The notes: generated from the letters alone by a model not told the origin. Numbered from the stretch's first letter, positions 7,012 to 16,230 are shown. The stretch is DNA of 27,739 bases from Spirochaetia bacterium (GCA_025997715.1 BNUY01000020.1:1-27739); one strand, 5' to 3'. Program-made: numbers and translations.

Positions 7012-7231
7012 GTACACAGATTTTTCGCAGGATGTTTCCAAGGCCTTTGATATTGCCTTAGTTGATGAGGTAATTATTACCAACAAAAATGGGAAGGATT
7101 ATAAATTGACTCCCGTGCCCAACAAAACTTTGGAAGAAAAATCTCCTTTAGAAAATGTTCCTGGTATAAAGGTAAATGTAACCATGCAACAAATAGTAGA
7201 AATTCTCCGTGAATGTAGAGCCGGAATATAA
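6998..7231 (+). CDS. Phd/YefM-like antitoxin, toxin not found
   Basis: This 77-residue protein resembles prevent-host-death antitoxins. It begins MQIIEYTDFSQDVSKAFDIA, then has a strand pair with IITNKNGKDYKLTPVP matching the family's 'V.I..NGK....L.P' section, followed by a variable toxin-binding tail. AGGAGG 6 nt upstream of ATG is a strong ribosome binding site. Such proteins bind DNA as dimers and neutralise a toxin encoded next to them. Downstream only an eight-codon frame (ATG at 7241) follows, and upstream only a PIN fragment, so it looks like an orphan. Confidence 0.65.
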   Translation: MQIIEYTDFSQDVSKAFDIALVDEVIITNKNGKDYKLTPVPNKTLEEKSPLENVPGIKVNVTMQQIVEILRECRAGI

Positions 7232-7310
7232 AGGGTATGTCATGAGCGGATTAAACGAACAATCTTGAAGAGGGAGAATGAGGAAAATAGAGTTCCGACA
7301 CTTTCCCCCC

Positions 7311-7335
7311 TCTGTGCCCTCCGTGTTTATTCTTC
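7311..7335 (-). repeat. Possible half copy of the CACGGA/CACGAA interspersed repeat
   Basis: On the minus strand this reads GAAGAATAAACACGGAGGGC ACAGA, like one arm of the inverted repeats at 8702 and 26377, which are built from phased CACGAA or CACGGA blocks. There is no matching second arm. It may be an eroded copy; the likeness is short. Confidence 0.3.
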
Positions 7336-7358
7336 TCCTTAATTCACCATGTGATACG

Positions 7359-8570
7359 TTACGGGATGCCGTTATCCCGTATTTTAAAACTAATTCCCGC
7401 CGCCAACACGGAAAGGCACGCGTCAATTATCCACATGGAAAAGAAACTGCCGGTATGATCCATAACAACACCGCCCAGCCAGGCGCCAAAAAATGAGCCT
7501 ATTTGGTGGGTTACAAATATCAGCCCGAATAGGGTACTGAGATATTTTGGATGAACCAAACGGGCCGTAATATCACCGGTCGGAGGAACGGTAGCGCCGA
7601 AGGTAAGTCCTGTGCTTATTGAAAATACAATAAACGTAAACAGTGTTTTAGGCGCGAGTAAATAGAGTCCGATTACTACTACCCGTATCGCATATACACC
7701 GGTGAGTAGATTTTTTAACGAACCATATCTACCGGCTATACCTACCAAAATACAACCGGCGATGTTGCATATTCCGAGAATTGAAAAACAAAGCGCTATT
7801 ATAGAACCGCCGTATTTATAAAAACCGATTTCACCGGGTAAATGGGTGGCAAGAAAAGCCACATGAAATCCGCAGGCAAAAAAACCAACATGCAGAAACA
7901 AGTAACTTGGTATTTTAAACACCGATGCTATTTCTTTTCTGAGTCCGCCGTCTTTAACTCCCCGGTTGTCTGTGGAATGCGCCGCGCCTTTTGTATGACA
8001 TAAAAACCAGGACGGCGCCATAGATAGGGTAACCGCAAAGGCCAGAAAAATACAGGCTCCGTAATAACCATAATTATCTATACCAATTTGTATTAACGGC
8101 GCTAAAATAAATTGCCCCGCCGACCCGCCGGCATTTATTAAGCCGCTTGAGATTGTCCTTTTCCCTTCAGGAACCGCATGAGAAATATGTCCCAGTAAAA
8201 CCGGGATACTGCTTGCCGCGGCGCCTGCGGGGGCGAGCAATCCGAAGCAGATAATTAGTAACAGTGTTGTATTGGCAATTTTTATACCCAGGAGCCCGAT
8301 TATAAGACAGAGTGCGCCGCAGAGCAGAATGGTGAATAGCCGGTATTTTGTGGTAAGCATTCCGCACAAAGGCTGGAATATACCAAAAGAAAACTGCCCG
8401 ATTGCCATGGCCATACTGACATCGCTAAGGCTCATGACGGTATTCTCCACAAGGGGGCTGACAAAAAGACCGGTTGTATTACGAATACCGGTTGAAACCA
8501 AAAGCGTCAGGGTCGCAAAAATCGTTGGTTTTAAAAAACCGGTATCTTTATTCGTGATTTTTTCCGGCAT
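7359..8570 (-). CDS. MFS transporter
   Basis: A protein of 403 residues with about 12 hydrophobic segments and a charged central loop (around residues 195-225), the usual shape of a major facilitator superfamily carrier. The N-terminal half has the phase pattern of the oxalate/formate and monocarboxylate-like branch (GIRNTTGLFVSPL, GQFSFGIFQPLCGMLTTKY). The substrate cannot be told. ATG 8570 has CAGGGG about 7 nt upstream and is served by the promoter at 8595-8623; the upstream in-frame TTG at 8594 would lie before the transcript start. The last codons form a small hairpin (CGGGAT at 7362, ATCCCG at 7374), which could help end transcription but lacks a U run. The gene is less GC-rich than the yej genes. 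Confidence 0.88.
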   Translation of the reverse strand: MPEKITNKDTGFLKPTIFATLTLLVSTGIRNTTGLFVSPLVENTVMSLSDVSMAMAIGQFSFGIFQPLCGMLTTKYRLFTILLCGALCLIIGLLGIKIANTTLLLIICFGLLAPAGAAASSIPVLLGHISHAVPEGKRTISSGLINAGGSAGQFILAPLIQIGIDNYGYYGACIFLAFAVTLSMAPSWFLCHTKGAAHSTDNRGVKDGGLRKEIASVFKIPSYLFLHVGFFACGFHVAFLATHLPGEIGFYKYGGSIIALCFSILGICNIAGCILVGIAGRYGSLKNLLTGVYAIRVVVIGLYLLAPKTLFTFIVFSISTGLTFGATVPPTGDITARLVHPKYLSTLFGLIFVTHQIGSFFGAWLGGVVMDHTGSFFSMWIIDACLSVLAAGISFKIRDNGIP

Positions 8571-8594
8571 ATTAAACCCCTGCAATGTTCCCAA

Positions 8595-8623
8595 AGTATG
8601 CTAGGAACGAAAATTTTAGTCAA
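8595..8623 (-). promoter_or_regulatory. Sigma-70-type promoter for the MFS transporter
   Basis: The minus strand has TTGACT (8618-8623), a 17-bp spacer and CATACT (8595-8600). The transcript would begin near 8588, about 18 nt before the ATG at 8570. Confidence 0.6.
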
Positions 8624-8701
8624 TTCCCGGCATTTACCTCACGACAAACGCATGAAAGAGTTTCTTAACCAGCTAATCCAAAAAAACGGATAAAAAAAGA
8701 A

Positions 8702-8787
8702 TTAAACCACGAAAGACACGAAAAACACGAAATTTTGCTTTGAAATTGCAATCTTTTTTCGTGTCGTTCGTGTTTTTCGTGGTTTAA
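8702..8787. repeat. Long inverted repeat built from CACGAA blocks
   Basis: Arms of 31 bases (8702-8732 and 8757-8787) match at 28 positions around a 24-base loop. The left arm begins TTAAACCACGAAAGACACGA and the right arm is its near reverse complement. The repeat lies between two divergent promoters. The phased 'ccacgaaAgacacgaa' pattern is like short interspersed repeats seen in spirochaetes and other bacteria, and a related copy is at 26377. It could be a bidirectional terminator/insulator hairpin or a miniature mobile repeat. Confidence 0.85.
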
Positions 8788-8812
8788 ATCCTTCGTTTGT
8801 TGTGGCGTTTAC

Positions 8813-8841
8813 TTGACGCAGACCCCGTGGGTTTCTATAAT
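8813..8841 (+). promoter_or_regulatory. Near-consensus promoter for yejA
   Basis: TTGACG (8813-8818), a 17-bp spacer and TATAAT (8836-8841). The transcript should begin near 8848, after the ATG codons at 8840 and 8843, which settles the yejA start at GTG 8867. Confidence 0.8.
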
Positions 8842-8866
8842 GATGACACGTATAAAAGGGGGATGG

Positions 8867-10657
8867 GTGAAAAATCGGTATACCTGCGTTTTGTTCCTGC
8901 TCCTCATGGGCCTTTCCCTCTACGCCCAAAGCCCCGGCGCACAGCGAACCATCACCGCCACCTCCATCACCATGCGCGGAACACCCAAGTACAAACCCGG
9001 CTTTACCCACTTTGATTATGTAAACCCCGATGCCCCCAAGCGGGGCTCCGTCACCCTGGCCGCCGTGGGGACCTATGACAATTTTCACCGCTACGCCATG
9101 CGGGGGGATATCTGCGCGGGGTGGGAGTACTTTTACGATACCCTCATGGCCGGTTCGGATGATGAGACCGACGCCCTCTACCCCCTGATTGCCCAGGGGA
9201 TCGAATACGCGGCGGATTATTCCTTCATTATTTTTACTATTAATCCCGCCGCAAAGGATCAGGAGGGGCAGCCCATCACCGCCGGGGATGTTGCACACTC
9301 CTTCAATATGTTTTACGAGAAGGGGGTCCCTCAGTTCAAAATCTACTATAAAGACGTAACCGCCACGGTCCTGCCGGGAAATCGGGTCCGGTTTGATTTG
9401 CCCGGGGGCGGGGACAAGGAAAAGATGATGGCCCTCTGTCAGACCACGGTGTTCCCCAAACGGTTTTGGGAGGGCCGGGACTTTTCCGATCCCCTCAATG
9501 CGCCCCCCATCGGGACCGGCGCATACCGGGTGGGGGACTACCGCATGGGCCAGTACATAATCCTGGACCGGGTAGAGGATTACTGGGCGGCGGACCTGCC
9601 GGTGAACAAGGGGCGGTACAACTTTGATCATATCCGTTACGATTACTACCGGGACGCCAATGTGGCCTTTGAAGCGTTTAAAGCCGGGGAGTACGATTTC
9701 CGCGCGGAGAATTCTGCGGTGAACTGGGCGACCCAGTATACGGGGAAGATCTTTGATTCAGGGGAGGTGCTGCGGGAAGAGATACCCCACCGTATTCCTC
9801 AATCGACCCAGGCCATGACCTTCAATACCGAGCGCGAAGTGTTTCAGGATCGCCGGGTGCGGCAGGCGGTGAATTGCTTTTTTGATTTTCAATGGATGAA
9901 CGCCAACCTTTTCTACAATTCCTATACCCGGACCCGCAGTTACTTTACGAACACCGATTATGCGGCACTTGGACTGCCCCAGGGCGGCGAGCTGGCCATC
10001 CTCAACGCTATTCGGGACAAAATACCCCCGGAGGTGTTTACCAAAGAATTTAATCCCCCGGTCACCGACGGCACGGGCTTTATCCGGCCTCAAATGCGGG
10101 AGGCCATGGCGCTCTTTAACGCGGCGGGCTGGGAACTGCGGGGGGGGAAGCTTATCAATACTGAAACGGGGAAGCAGATGAGCTTTGAATTGCTGATCTG
10201 GAATTCCACCAGCGAACGCTACGCCATTCCCTTTCAGCGGAACCTGGCGCGTTTCGGTATAGATTTACGGATCCGCCTGGTGGACGGCACACAGTTTTTG
10301 AACCGCATGCACGAGGGGGATTACGATATCCTTGACCAGGGCTATCTGCCCATACCCTATCCCGATAGTGGTACGGCGATGAATTGGCACTCCGAATATA
10401 TTGATTCCACCTATAACCTCGCCAGGGTTCGGGACCCGGCCCTGGACTATCTGGTGGAAGGGGTAATGGCAAGCCAGGAAGACGAGACCTCTCTGCGGGA
10501 TTGGGGCCGGGCGCTGGACCGGGTGGTAACCTGGAACCATTACATCATTCCCCAGTGGCATATTTCCACCTTCCGGCTGGCCTACAATAAAAAGTTCCGG
10601 CGTCCGCAGGTGATGCCGAAATATTCCTACGGGTTTAACGCATGGTGGGTGGAATAA
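8867..10657 (+). CDS. yejA: YejA-like periplasmic peptide-binding protein
   Basis: A 596-residue family 5 extracellular solute-binding protein. The N-terminus (MKNRYTCVLFLLLMGLSLYA, first codon GTG) is a signal peptide that would be cleaved after LYA. The mature start has HFDYVNPDAPKRGSV, diagnostic of the YejA subgroup. Further landmarks are YDTLMAGSDDE, GDVAHSFNMF, IGTGAYRV, and late in the protein LDQGYLPIPYPDSG and HYIIPQWH. In E. coli YejA delivers oligopeptides and microcin C to YejBEF. No lipobox is present, so it should be a soluble periplasmic protein. The matching permeases and ATPase lie 1.8 kb downstream, unusually separated. The start follows from the promoter at 8813 and an AGGGGG just before GTG. 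Confidence 0.93.
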   Translation: MKNRYTCVLFLLLMGLSLYAQSPGAQRTITATSITMRGTPKYKPGFTHFDYVNPDAPKRGSVTLAAVGTYDNFHRYAMRGDICAGWEYFYDTLMAGSDDETDALYPLIAQGIEYAADYSFIIFTINPAAKDQEGQPITAGDVAHSFNMFYEKGVPQFKIYYKDVTATVLPGNRVRFDLPGGGDKEKMMALCQTTVFPKRFWEGRDFSDPLNAPPIGTGAYRVGDYRMGQYIILDRVEDYWAADLPVNKGRYNFDHIRYDYYRDANVAFEAFKAGEYDFRAENSAVNWATQYTGKIFDSGEVLREEIPHRIPQSTQAMTFNTEREVFQDRRVRQAVNCFFDFQWMNANLFYNSYTRTRSYFTNTDYAALGLPQGGELAILNAIRDKIPPEVFTKEFNPPVTDGTGFIRPQMREAMALFNAAGWELRGGKLINTETGKQMSFELLIWNSTSERYAIPFQRNLARFGIDLRIRLVDGTQFLNRMHEGDYDILDQGYLPIPYPDSGTAMNWHSEYIDSTYNLARVRDPALDYLVEGVMASQEDETSLRDWGRALDRVVTWNHYIIPQWHISTFRLAYNKKFRRPQVMPKYSYGFNAWWVE

Positions 10658-10751
10658 TGGCCCACCTCCCCATTATAACACTATCAATGTATTTCATGCG
10701 AGGAAACTTCAGAAGGGCTTTTTCGCGGAACTCAATTTGTAGGAGACAATT

Positions 10752-10985
10752 ATGGCTAAAATGACCGATGAAGAAGCGGACTATTGGGACGAGTACTTTA
10801 CCAAGAACCCGCCCAAACTTGGCCCCAACGGATCGGGCTGGCTCTCCCAACGGGAGGCGCGTATCCTGGGCATGGACGATCTGTCCGCAACCTGGCTGCG
10901 CGGCAAAGCGGAGGCCTCCCATACCAGCGTAGGACAAATCATCAACGAGCTTGTTCGCAAAGAACTGGCCGCCCAATCCGCATAA
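10752..10985 (+). CDS. Small antitoxin-like protein, possible ribbon-helix-helix
   Basis: This 77-residue acidic protein begins MAKMTDEEADYWDEYFTKNP, a pattern often seen in small orphan antitoxin-like genes. It ends with a segment like a ribbon-helix-helix (ATWLRGKAEASHTSVGQIIN, then ELVRKELA). TAGGAG lies about 8 nt before ATG. No toxin is beside it; the next gene is the convergent retropepsin-like gene. The antitoxin reading is an inference from size and the predicted C-terminal helices. Confidence 0.55.
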   Translation: MAKMTDEEADYWDEYFTKNPPKLGPNGSGWLSQREARILGMDDLSATWLRGKAEASHTSVGQIINELVRKELAAQSA

Positions 10986-11024
10986 GCTCCTCATTCATAC
11001 CACAAGCGTCCCATTGCGCTTTCT

Positions 11025-11435
11025 TCATTCCAGTTCGTTGAGGTATTCATCGCCGTGAACACCGACAAGGCAGCCTTTAGACGGGTTGGGCATTATGTCA
11101 AGCAGCTCCATGGCAGTGATTGAAAACAGGTTGCTTGCTCCTGAGGGCGCGATGGCGGCGTCCATCTCGATTCTGCGGTCGTGCCAGATGATTTCCATTG
11201 GGCTGGACACGTCCATTTGGGCGCTCTGACCGCCGGCCAGCTTGAACATTTGCTCGCCTTTCTTGCGAAGCCCTAAGCGCTCAAAAACATCCCTGGTGAT
11301 GACATTCCGGTGCGCCCCGGTGTCAGCCTTGAAATGTACGGTGGTTTGGCGTATTTCCGATTCTTTGATACGCCCCCGGCTGAAATCAGATACATCGTCC
11401 AAGTTCCTGACTACTAAATCTTCATAAACGGTCAT
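11025..11435 (-). CDS. Retropepsin-like aspartic protease (clan AA), copy 2
   Basis: A 136-residue protein with the active-site motif FKADTGAHRNVI (D38-T39-G40), then LGLRKKGEQMFKLAGG and a late ITAMELLDIMPNP loop. It is 116/136 identical to copy 3 at 20311, and the likeness continues about 40 bp upstream of the ATG, including the ribosome binding site (GAAGGAG) and a TATA-C-rich stretch. Likeness ends at the stop codon, so the unit that moved seems to be about 450 bp. It lies against the direction of the yej genes, between yejA and yejB. Active homodimeric protease is inferred from the intact DTG. Confidence 0.82.
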   Translation of the reverse strand: MTVYEDLVVRNLDDVSDFSRGRIKESEIRQTTVHFKADTGAHRNVITRDVFERLGLRKKGEQMFKLAGGQSAQMDVSSPMEIIWHDRRIEMDAAIAPSGASNLFSITAMELLDIMPNPSKGCLVGVHGDEYLNELE

Positions 11436-11550
11436 ATAAGCTCCTTCATCATGTCAGTATAGCATACATTGCCCGATATGGTACCACCTGCCTTGAAAAT
11501 ACACCCGCCCTCTTGTTTTTTTTCCCCTTCTCTGTCATACAAGAGAAATC

Positions 11551-12417
11551 ATGTTTGGTAAAAGAAAAGATGGAAAACTGGTAAAAAATTTGGGTGTGGT
11601 GGCGGGGCTTATGCCCTTATTTGCGCCCCGCCGCCGTTCCGGGGCTGCCAGTTATTATACGGTAACCCATGAGGCAAAGGATTTTGACGACTTTATCAGA
11701 TTAAAAAAGGCACAGGGCGAGAAATACAATTATTTGCACATCGTCGTGGCGATTTTGGTGCGGACCTTCAAAATGTACCCCCGTTTGAACCGCTTTATCA
11801 TCAATGACCGTATTTACCAGCGAAACTCTATCGACATGACCATGATAGTCAAGAAATCCATGCATAAGGATGACGCGGGGGATGAGGATGTGCTGAAGAT
11901 GCGTTTTACCGGGTTTGAAACCATCGCCGAAGTCAAAAACAAGCTGGAAACTGATATTGCCGCCTTGCAGAACGCGGTGGACCCGCTGGAAAAAGCGATG
12001 CCCGTCTTTGAAAAGCTGCCCCACTTTGTTCTGCGTTTCATTGTTTTTTGCCTTATCACCGCCGACAAACACGGTCTCCTTTCCGATAAGTTTTTGTTTG
12101 ATATAAGCCCTTTTCATTCGAGTTTCTTTGTGTCCTACCTGAAAAGCATCAACCTTGACTCTATTTACCATCACCTTTTTGATTTTGGGAATTGCGGTTT
12201 TTTTATCACCATTGGGAAAGAAACCCTGGAAAGCCGCCTGGATGATGAGTCAAACGTGGTGAAGATGCAAAAGATCATCAGGATGGGTATTACCATAGAT
12301 TCCCGCTGTATTGACGGCCTCTATTACAGCCGCTTCCTCCGGACCTGCAGACGCCTTATGCGCGATTTGACTCTGTTGGAAAAACCTTTGGATGAAGGCG
12401 ACATTGCTGTCGGCTAA
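11551..12417 (+). CDS. E2/CAT-fold acyltransferase homologue lacking the catalytic His
   Basis: This 288-residue protein resembles the catalytic domain of 2-oxoacid dehydrogenase E2 and chloramphenicol acetyltransferases. It has no lipoyl or subunit-binding domain. The C-terminal part has [20 protein letters not shown], where E2 has DHRVVDG. Here His is replaced by Ser251 while Arg252, Asp255 and Gly256 are kept. Similar stand-alone proteins in anaerobes often have DERI-DG at this place, so it may be a subfamily with another role (binding, structural or altered chemistry). The stop is 11 bp before yejB, whose ribosome binding site follows directly, so it is probably transcribed with yejBEF. 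An AAGAG lies before the ATG. Confidence 0.75.
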   Translation: MFGKRKDGKLVKNLGVVAGLMPLFAPRRRSGAASYYTVTHEAKDFDDFIRLKKAQGEKYNYLHIVVAILVRTFKMYPRLNRFIINDRIYQRNSIDMTMIVKKSMHKDDAGDEDVLKMRFTGFETIAEVKNKLETDIAALQNAVDPLEKAMPVFEKLPHFVLRFIVFCLITADKHGLLSDKFLFDISPFHSSFFVSYLKSINLDSIYHHLFDFGNCGFFITIGKETLESRLDDESNVVKMQKIIRMGITIDSRCIDGLYYSRFLRTCRRLMRDLTLLEKPLDEGDIAVG

Positions 12418-12428
12418 GGAGTGAATCA

Positions 12429-13532
12429 ATGGCAGCATATATCCTACGCCGGCTTTTGTTGATCATCCCGACCCTCTGGGCGATCATTACGATCAACTTC
12501 TTTATCGTGCAGATTGCCCCCGGCGGCCCGGTGGATCAGGCCATCGCCACTATGCGGGGCGGCATGGACGGCGACATGGCCCTGGGCCGCATCACCGGGA
12601 ACAGCCGGGGGGATACGGTTACCGGCGGGCTTAACCGGGGCGAGAATGCCTCCGCTTACCGGGGTGCACGGGGCCTTGACCTGGAGATTATCGCCGAAAT
12701 TGAGCGGCGTTACGGCTTCGACAAGCCCATCGGGGTGCGGTACCTGTCAATGCTGAAGAACTACGCCACCTTCAACTTTGGGGACAGCCTTTTCCGGGGA
12801 CGTTCCGTGCTGGGCCTTATCGCCGAACGGCTGCCGGTGTCCATAAGCCTGGGGCTTTGGAGTACCCTGATCATCTATCTGGTGTCCATTCCCTTAGGGA
12901 TACGGAAGGCGGTGAAAAACGGCAGCCGGTTTGACCTGTGGACCAGCACCGCAGTAATACTGGGGAACGCCATCCCCTCATTCCTCTTCGCCGTATTACT
13001 GGTGGTACTCTTTGCCGGGGGCGGGTTCCTGAAAATATTCCCCCTGCGCGGCCTCTTTTCGGTGGACGCTGCGGGCTTAAGCCTTGGGGGAAAGATCCTC
13101 GACTACTTCTGGCACCTGGTCCTCCCCATCTTTGCGATGATCATCGGCGGCTTTGCGTCCCTGACCATGCTCACCAAGAATTCCTTCCTGGACGAGATAC
13201 ACAAACAGTACGTCATGACCGCCCGCGCCAAGGGCCTCACCGAAAAGGCGATCCTCATTAAGCACGTATTCCGCAACGCCATGCTCATCGTCATATCCGG
13301 TTTCCCTGCGGTCTTCATCTCCATGTTCTTCACCGGCTCGGTGTTAATAGAAGTAATCTTCTCCCTGGAGGGCCTGGGGCTCCTGGGCTTTGAAGCCACC
13401 ATGCAGCGGGACTACCCGGTGATCTTCGCCACCCTCTACATCTTCACTTTGTTGGGCCTGCTCCTCTCCCTTCTGAGCGACCTCATGTACACCATCATTG
13501 ACCCCCGCATCGACTTCGAGGCCCGCCGATGA
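12429..13532 (+). CDS. yejB: YejB-like ABC permease
   Basis: A 367-residue inner-membrane permease of the DppB/OppB type. It starts [20 protein letters not shown], the usual first membrane helix, followed by a long periplasmic loop (about residues 30-100) typical of YejB. It carries the cytoplasmic coupling motif near residues 255-275 ([13 protein letters not shown]). About six membrane segments are present and the end is [12 protein letters not shown], as in the family. AAGGAGTG stands before ATG. The last codon overlaps the start of yejE (ATGA), so translation is coupled. Confidence 0.93.
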   Translation: MAAYILRRLLLIIPTLWAIITINFFIVQIAPGGPVDQAIATMRGGMDGDMALGRITGNSRGDTVTGGLNRGENASAYRGARGLDLEIIAEIERRYGFDKPIGVRYLSMLKNYATFNFGDSLFRGRSVLGLIAERLPVSISLGLWSTLIIYLVSIPLGIRKAVKNGSRFDLWTSTAVILGNAIPSFLFAVLLVVLFAGGGFLKIFPLRGLFSVDAAGLSLGGKILDYFWHLVLPIFAMIIGGFASLTMLTKNSFLDEIHKQYVMTARAKGLTEKAILIKHVFRNAMLIVISGFPAVFISMFFTGSVLIEVIFSLEGLGLLGFEATMQRDYPVIFATLYIFTLLGLLLSLLSDLMYTIIDPRIDFEARR

Positions 13533-14560
13533 ATCGAACTAAAGTTCGCCCAACCCGGCTGAACCGCTGGGAACGGTTCAAGAAAAACCGCCGGGGCTAT
13601 GTGTCCCTGTGGATCTTCGGCATCATCTTTGTGGTGAGCCTCTTTTCGGAATTTGTTGCCAATGACAAACCCATCCTGGTCCGCTACGATGGAAAGTTTT
13701 ACTTCCCGGTGTTCAAGGACTATTCGGAACTCCTCTTTGACGGCGAATTCGATATCAACGCCGATTACCGGGACCCCTATATAATAGAACGAATTGAAGC
13801 GAAGGGCTGGATGCTACGCCCCCCGATCCCCTTCAGCTACAACACCATCAACTACAATCTCCCCAGCCCGGCCCCCTCGCCGCCGACGAAAGAAAACTGG
13901 TTCGGTACCGATGACCGGGGCAGGGATGTGGCGGCCCGGGTCCTTTACGGCTTCAGGATTTCTGTGCTCTTCGGCCTTACCCTTACGGTGTTCTCCTCGA
14001 TCATCGGGATAATCCTCGGCGCATTGCAGGGATACTACGGGGGCCTCCTGGACATCATCTTCCAGCGTTTCATGGAAGTCTGGTCCGGGATGCCCACCCT
14101 GTTCCTGCTGATCATCCTGTCCAGCGTGATAGAACCCACCTTCTGGTGGCTCCTGGGGATAACCCTCCTCTTCGGCTGGATGGCTCTTGTGGGGGTGGTT
14201 CGCGCAGAATTCCTGCGTGCCCGGAACTTCGAGTACGTCCTTGCCGCCCGGGCCATGGGGATGCGCCACCGCCGCATCATGTTCGTCCACATCCTCCCCA
14301 ACGCCATGACCAGCGCTTTGTCCTACCTCCCCTTCATCCTGGGCGGCTCCATCACCACCCTCACGAGCCTGGACTTCCTCGGCTTTGGCCTCCCGGTAGG
14401 CTCCCCGAGCCTGGGGGAACTCCTCTCCCAGGGCAAGGCGAACCTCCAGGCCCCCTGGCTGGGCATCGCCGCCTTCGTGGTCCTGGCGCTGACCTTAACA
14501 CTATTAGTGTTTATCGGTGAGGGTGTCCGTGACGCCTTTGATCCCCGGAGGAACGCATGA
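13529..14560 (+). CDS. yejE: YejE-like ABC permease
   Basis: A 343-residue DppC/OppC-type permease. The N-terminus ([20 protein letters not shown]) holds the OppC-type basic stretch before the first membrane helix. A large periplasmic section follows (about residues 45-120, including [20 protein letters not shown]). Then come [20 protein letters not shown] and the coupling loop [15 protein letters not shown] near residue 230. It pairs with YejB to form the channel. It overlaps yejB by 4 bp at the start and yejF by 4 bp at the end. Confidence 0.93.
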   Translation: MNRTKVRPTRLNRWERFKKNRRGYVSLWIFGIIFVVSLFSEFVANDKPILVRYDGKFYFPVFKDYSELLFDGEFDINADYRDPYIIERIEAKGWMLRPPIPFSYNTINYNLPSPAPSPPTKENWFGTDDRGRDVAARVLYGFRISVLFGLTLTVFSSIIGIILGALQGYYGGLLDIIFQRFMEVWSGMPTLFLLIILSSVIEPTFWWLLGITLLFGWMALVGVVRAEFLRARNFEYVLAARAMGMRHRRIMFVHILPNAMTSALSYLPFILGGSITTLTSLDFLGFGLPVGSPSLGELLSQGKANLQAPWLGIAAFVVLALTLTLLVFIGEGVRDAFDPRRNA

Positions 14561-16170
14561 CGGATCATTTGGTAGAATACCGGGGATTCCGGGCGGCCTT
14601 CGGTAAAGAAAACGAGGTGGTCCACGGCATTGATTTCCACATTGATGAGCACGAAACCTTTGCCCTGGTGGGAGAGAGCGGCAGCGGGAAAACCGTGAGC
14701 GCCCAGGCCCTGATGCGGCTTCTGAGCGAGGACTGGATTTCCTACCCCGGCGGCGAGATTCTCTTTGAGGGCCGGGACGTGCTGAAAATGAAGGAGCCGG
14801 AGCTGCGGCAGCTACGCGGCCGGGATCTGGGGATGATCTTCCAGGAACCCATGACCAGCCTCAACCCCCTGCACACCATCGAAAAGCAGCTCGCAGAATC
14901 ACTGTTTCTGCACCAGGGACTTGCCCGGCAGCATAGTCGGCCTCTGGTCACGGACTGGCTCAAACGGGTGGGGCTACGGGATGCGGAGAGGCGGCTTACC
15001 GCGTACCCCCACGAACTTTCCGGCGGGGAACGCCAACGGGTGATGATCGCCCTGGCGCTCCTCAACAAACCGAAACTGCTCATCGCCGATGAACCCACCA
15101 CCGCCCTGGACGTAACCATTCAGGATCAGATACTCACCCTGATAAAGGATTTGCAAAAGGAGCTGGGCATGGCGGTGCTCTTTATCACCCACGACCTGGA
15201 AGTGGTGCGCCGCATGGCAGACCGGGTGGCGGTGATGCGGGATGGCCGGATCATTGAGTCGGGCCCCATGGCGGAAGTTTTTGCCGCCCCCCGGGAACCG
15301 TATACCCGGCAGCTCCTTGGGGGAGACGGGGGAACCGAAAGCCCCGCACCGGATTTGGGCGCCCCGGTTATCGCGGAGGGCAGGGGTCTCAAGGTGTATT
15401 TCCCGGTGAAGCAGGGGGTTCTCCGCCGGGTGACGGGGTACATTAAGGCGGTGGACGGGGTGGACTTTACCCTGCGCCGGGGCCAGACCCTGGGCATCGT
15501 AGGGGAAAGCGGCAGCGGCAAGACCACCCTGGGGAAGGCCTTGCTTGCCCTGGAACGGCTCCGGGGGGATGGGCCGGACGCCGGGACCATCAGCATTGAG
15601 GGGCGGGAACTGCAAAATCTGCGGGAGGATGAACTGCGCCCCCTCAGACGGAAGATGCAGATCATCTTCCAGGACCCCTACGGCTCCCTGAGCCCAAGGA
15701 TGAACATCCTCAACATCGTTGGTGAGGGCTTGCTTATCCACCGCATCGGGACCGGAACCCCGGAGGACCGGCGGGAACGGGTGCTTAAGGCCCTGGCGGA
15801 AGTGGGCATGGGGGACGAAGATTTCCCGGAACGCTACCCCAACGAGTTTTCCGGGGGCCAGCGTCAACGGATAGCTCTGGCCCGCAGCCTCGTCCTGGAG
15901 CCGGAAATCCTGGTGCTGGACGAGCCCACTTCAAGCCTTGACCGGACCATCCAGTTCCAGGTAGTAACGCTGCTCCGGGAATTGCAGGAAAAGCGCGGCC
16001 TCTCCTATATTTTTATCAGCCACGACCTCCGCATAGTCCGCAGCCTCTGCCACGAAATCCTGGTGATGAAGGCGGGGAAGGTAGTGGAGGCGGGACCCAC
16101 ATCAATGATACTGCGGAACCCCAAAGAGGCGTATACCCGGGAACTTTTGCGGACCGCTTTTGGAGAGTAG
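14557..16170 (+). CDS. yejF: YejF-like double ATPase
   Basis: A 537-residue fusion of two ABC ATPase domains. Domain 1 has Walker A GESGSGKT at residues 39-46, signature LSGGE at 154, Walker B with D178-E179 and switch His near FITHD. Domain 2 has Walker A at 316-323, signature FSGGQ at 431, and D455-E456 with FISHD later. Both halves look fully active. Each ends with the peptide-transporter style C-terminal section (AAPREPYTRQLL; RNPKEAYTREL). The two-in-one layout is that of YejF. It closes the operon; the next promoter follows in the 60 bp before valS. Confidence 0.95.
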   Translation: MTDHLVEYRGFRAAFGKENEVVHGIDFHIDEHETFALVGESGSGKTVSAQALMRLLSEDWISYPGGEILFEGRDVLKMKEPELRQLRGRDLGMIFQEPMTSLNPLHTIEKQLAESLFLHQGLARQHSRPLVTDWLKRVGLRDAERRLTAYPHELSGGERQRVMIALALLNKPKLLIADEPTTALDVTIQDQILTLIKDLQKELGMAVLFITHDLEVVRRMADRVAVMRDGRIIESGPMAEVFAAPREPYTRQLLGGDGGTESPAPDLGAPVIAEGRGLKVYFPVKQGVLRRVTGYIKAVDGVDFTLRRGQTLGIVGESGSGKTTLGKALLALERLRGDGPDAGTISIEGRELQNLREDELRPLRRKMQIIFQDPYGSLSPRMNILNIVGEGLLIHRIGTGTPEDRRERVLKALAEVGMGDEDFPERYPNEFSGGQRQRIALARSLVLEPEILVLDEPTSSLDRTIQFQVVTLLRELQEKRGLSYIFISHDLRIVRSLCHEILVMKAGKVVEAGPTSMILRNPKEAYTRELLRTAFGE

Positions 16171-16178
16171 TTTTCACC

Positions 16179-16207
16179 TTGCATAGTTTCCCCCATTTTT
16201 ATACTAT
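16179..16207 (+). promoter_or_regulatory. Likely promoter for valS
   Basis: TTGCAT (16179-16184) is followed by TACTAT (16202-16207) at 17 bp, or by TATACT (16200-16205) at 15 bp. The leader to valS would be under 20 nt, so a T-box type leader is excluded. Confidence 0.5.
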
Positions 16208-16230
16208 ATATGTCACCATGAGGAATTTGA

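Noticed and set aside
8813..8866. Earlier start for yejA at TTG 8813 or ATG 8840/8843
   Set aside because: These codons lie in the -35 and -10 boxes of a near-perfect promoter; GTG 8867 gives a clean signal peptide and has a ribosome binding site.
8702..9631. 309-codon reverse-strand frame over the start of yejA
   Set aside because: It is antisense to a clear solute-binding protein and its N-terminal part translates composition-biased complement; the other end is the inverted repeat.
16171..16230. T-box or other tRNA-sensing leader before valS
   Set aside because: The gap is only 60 bp and is largely filled by the promoter.
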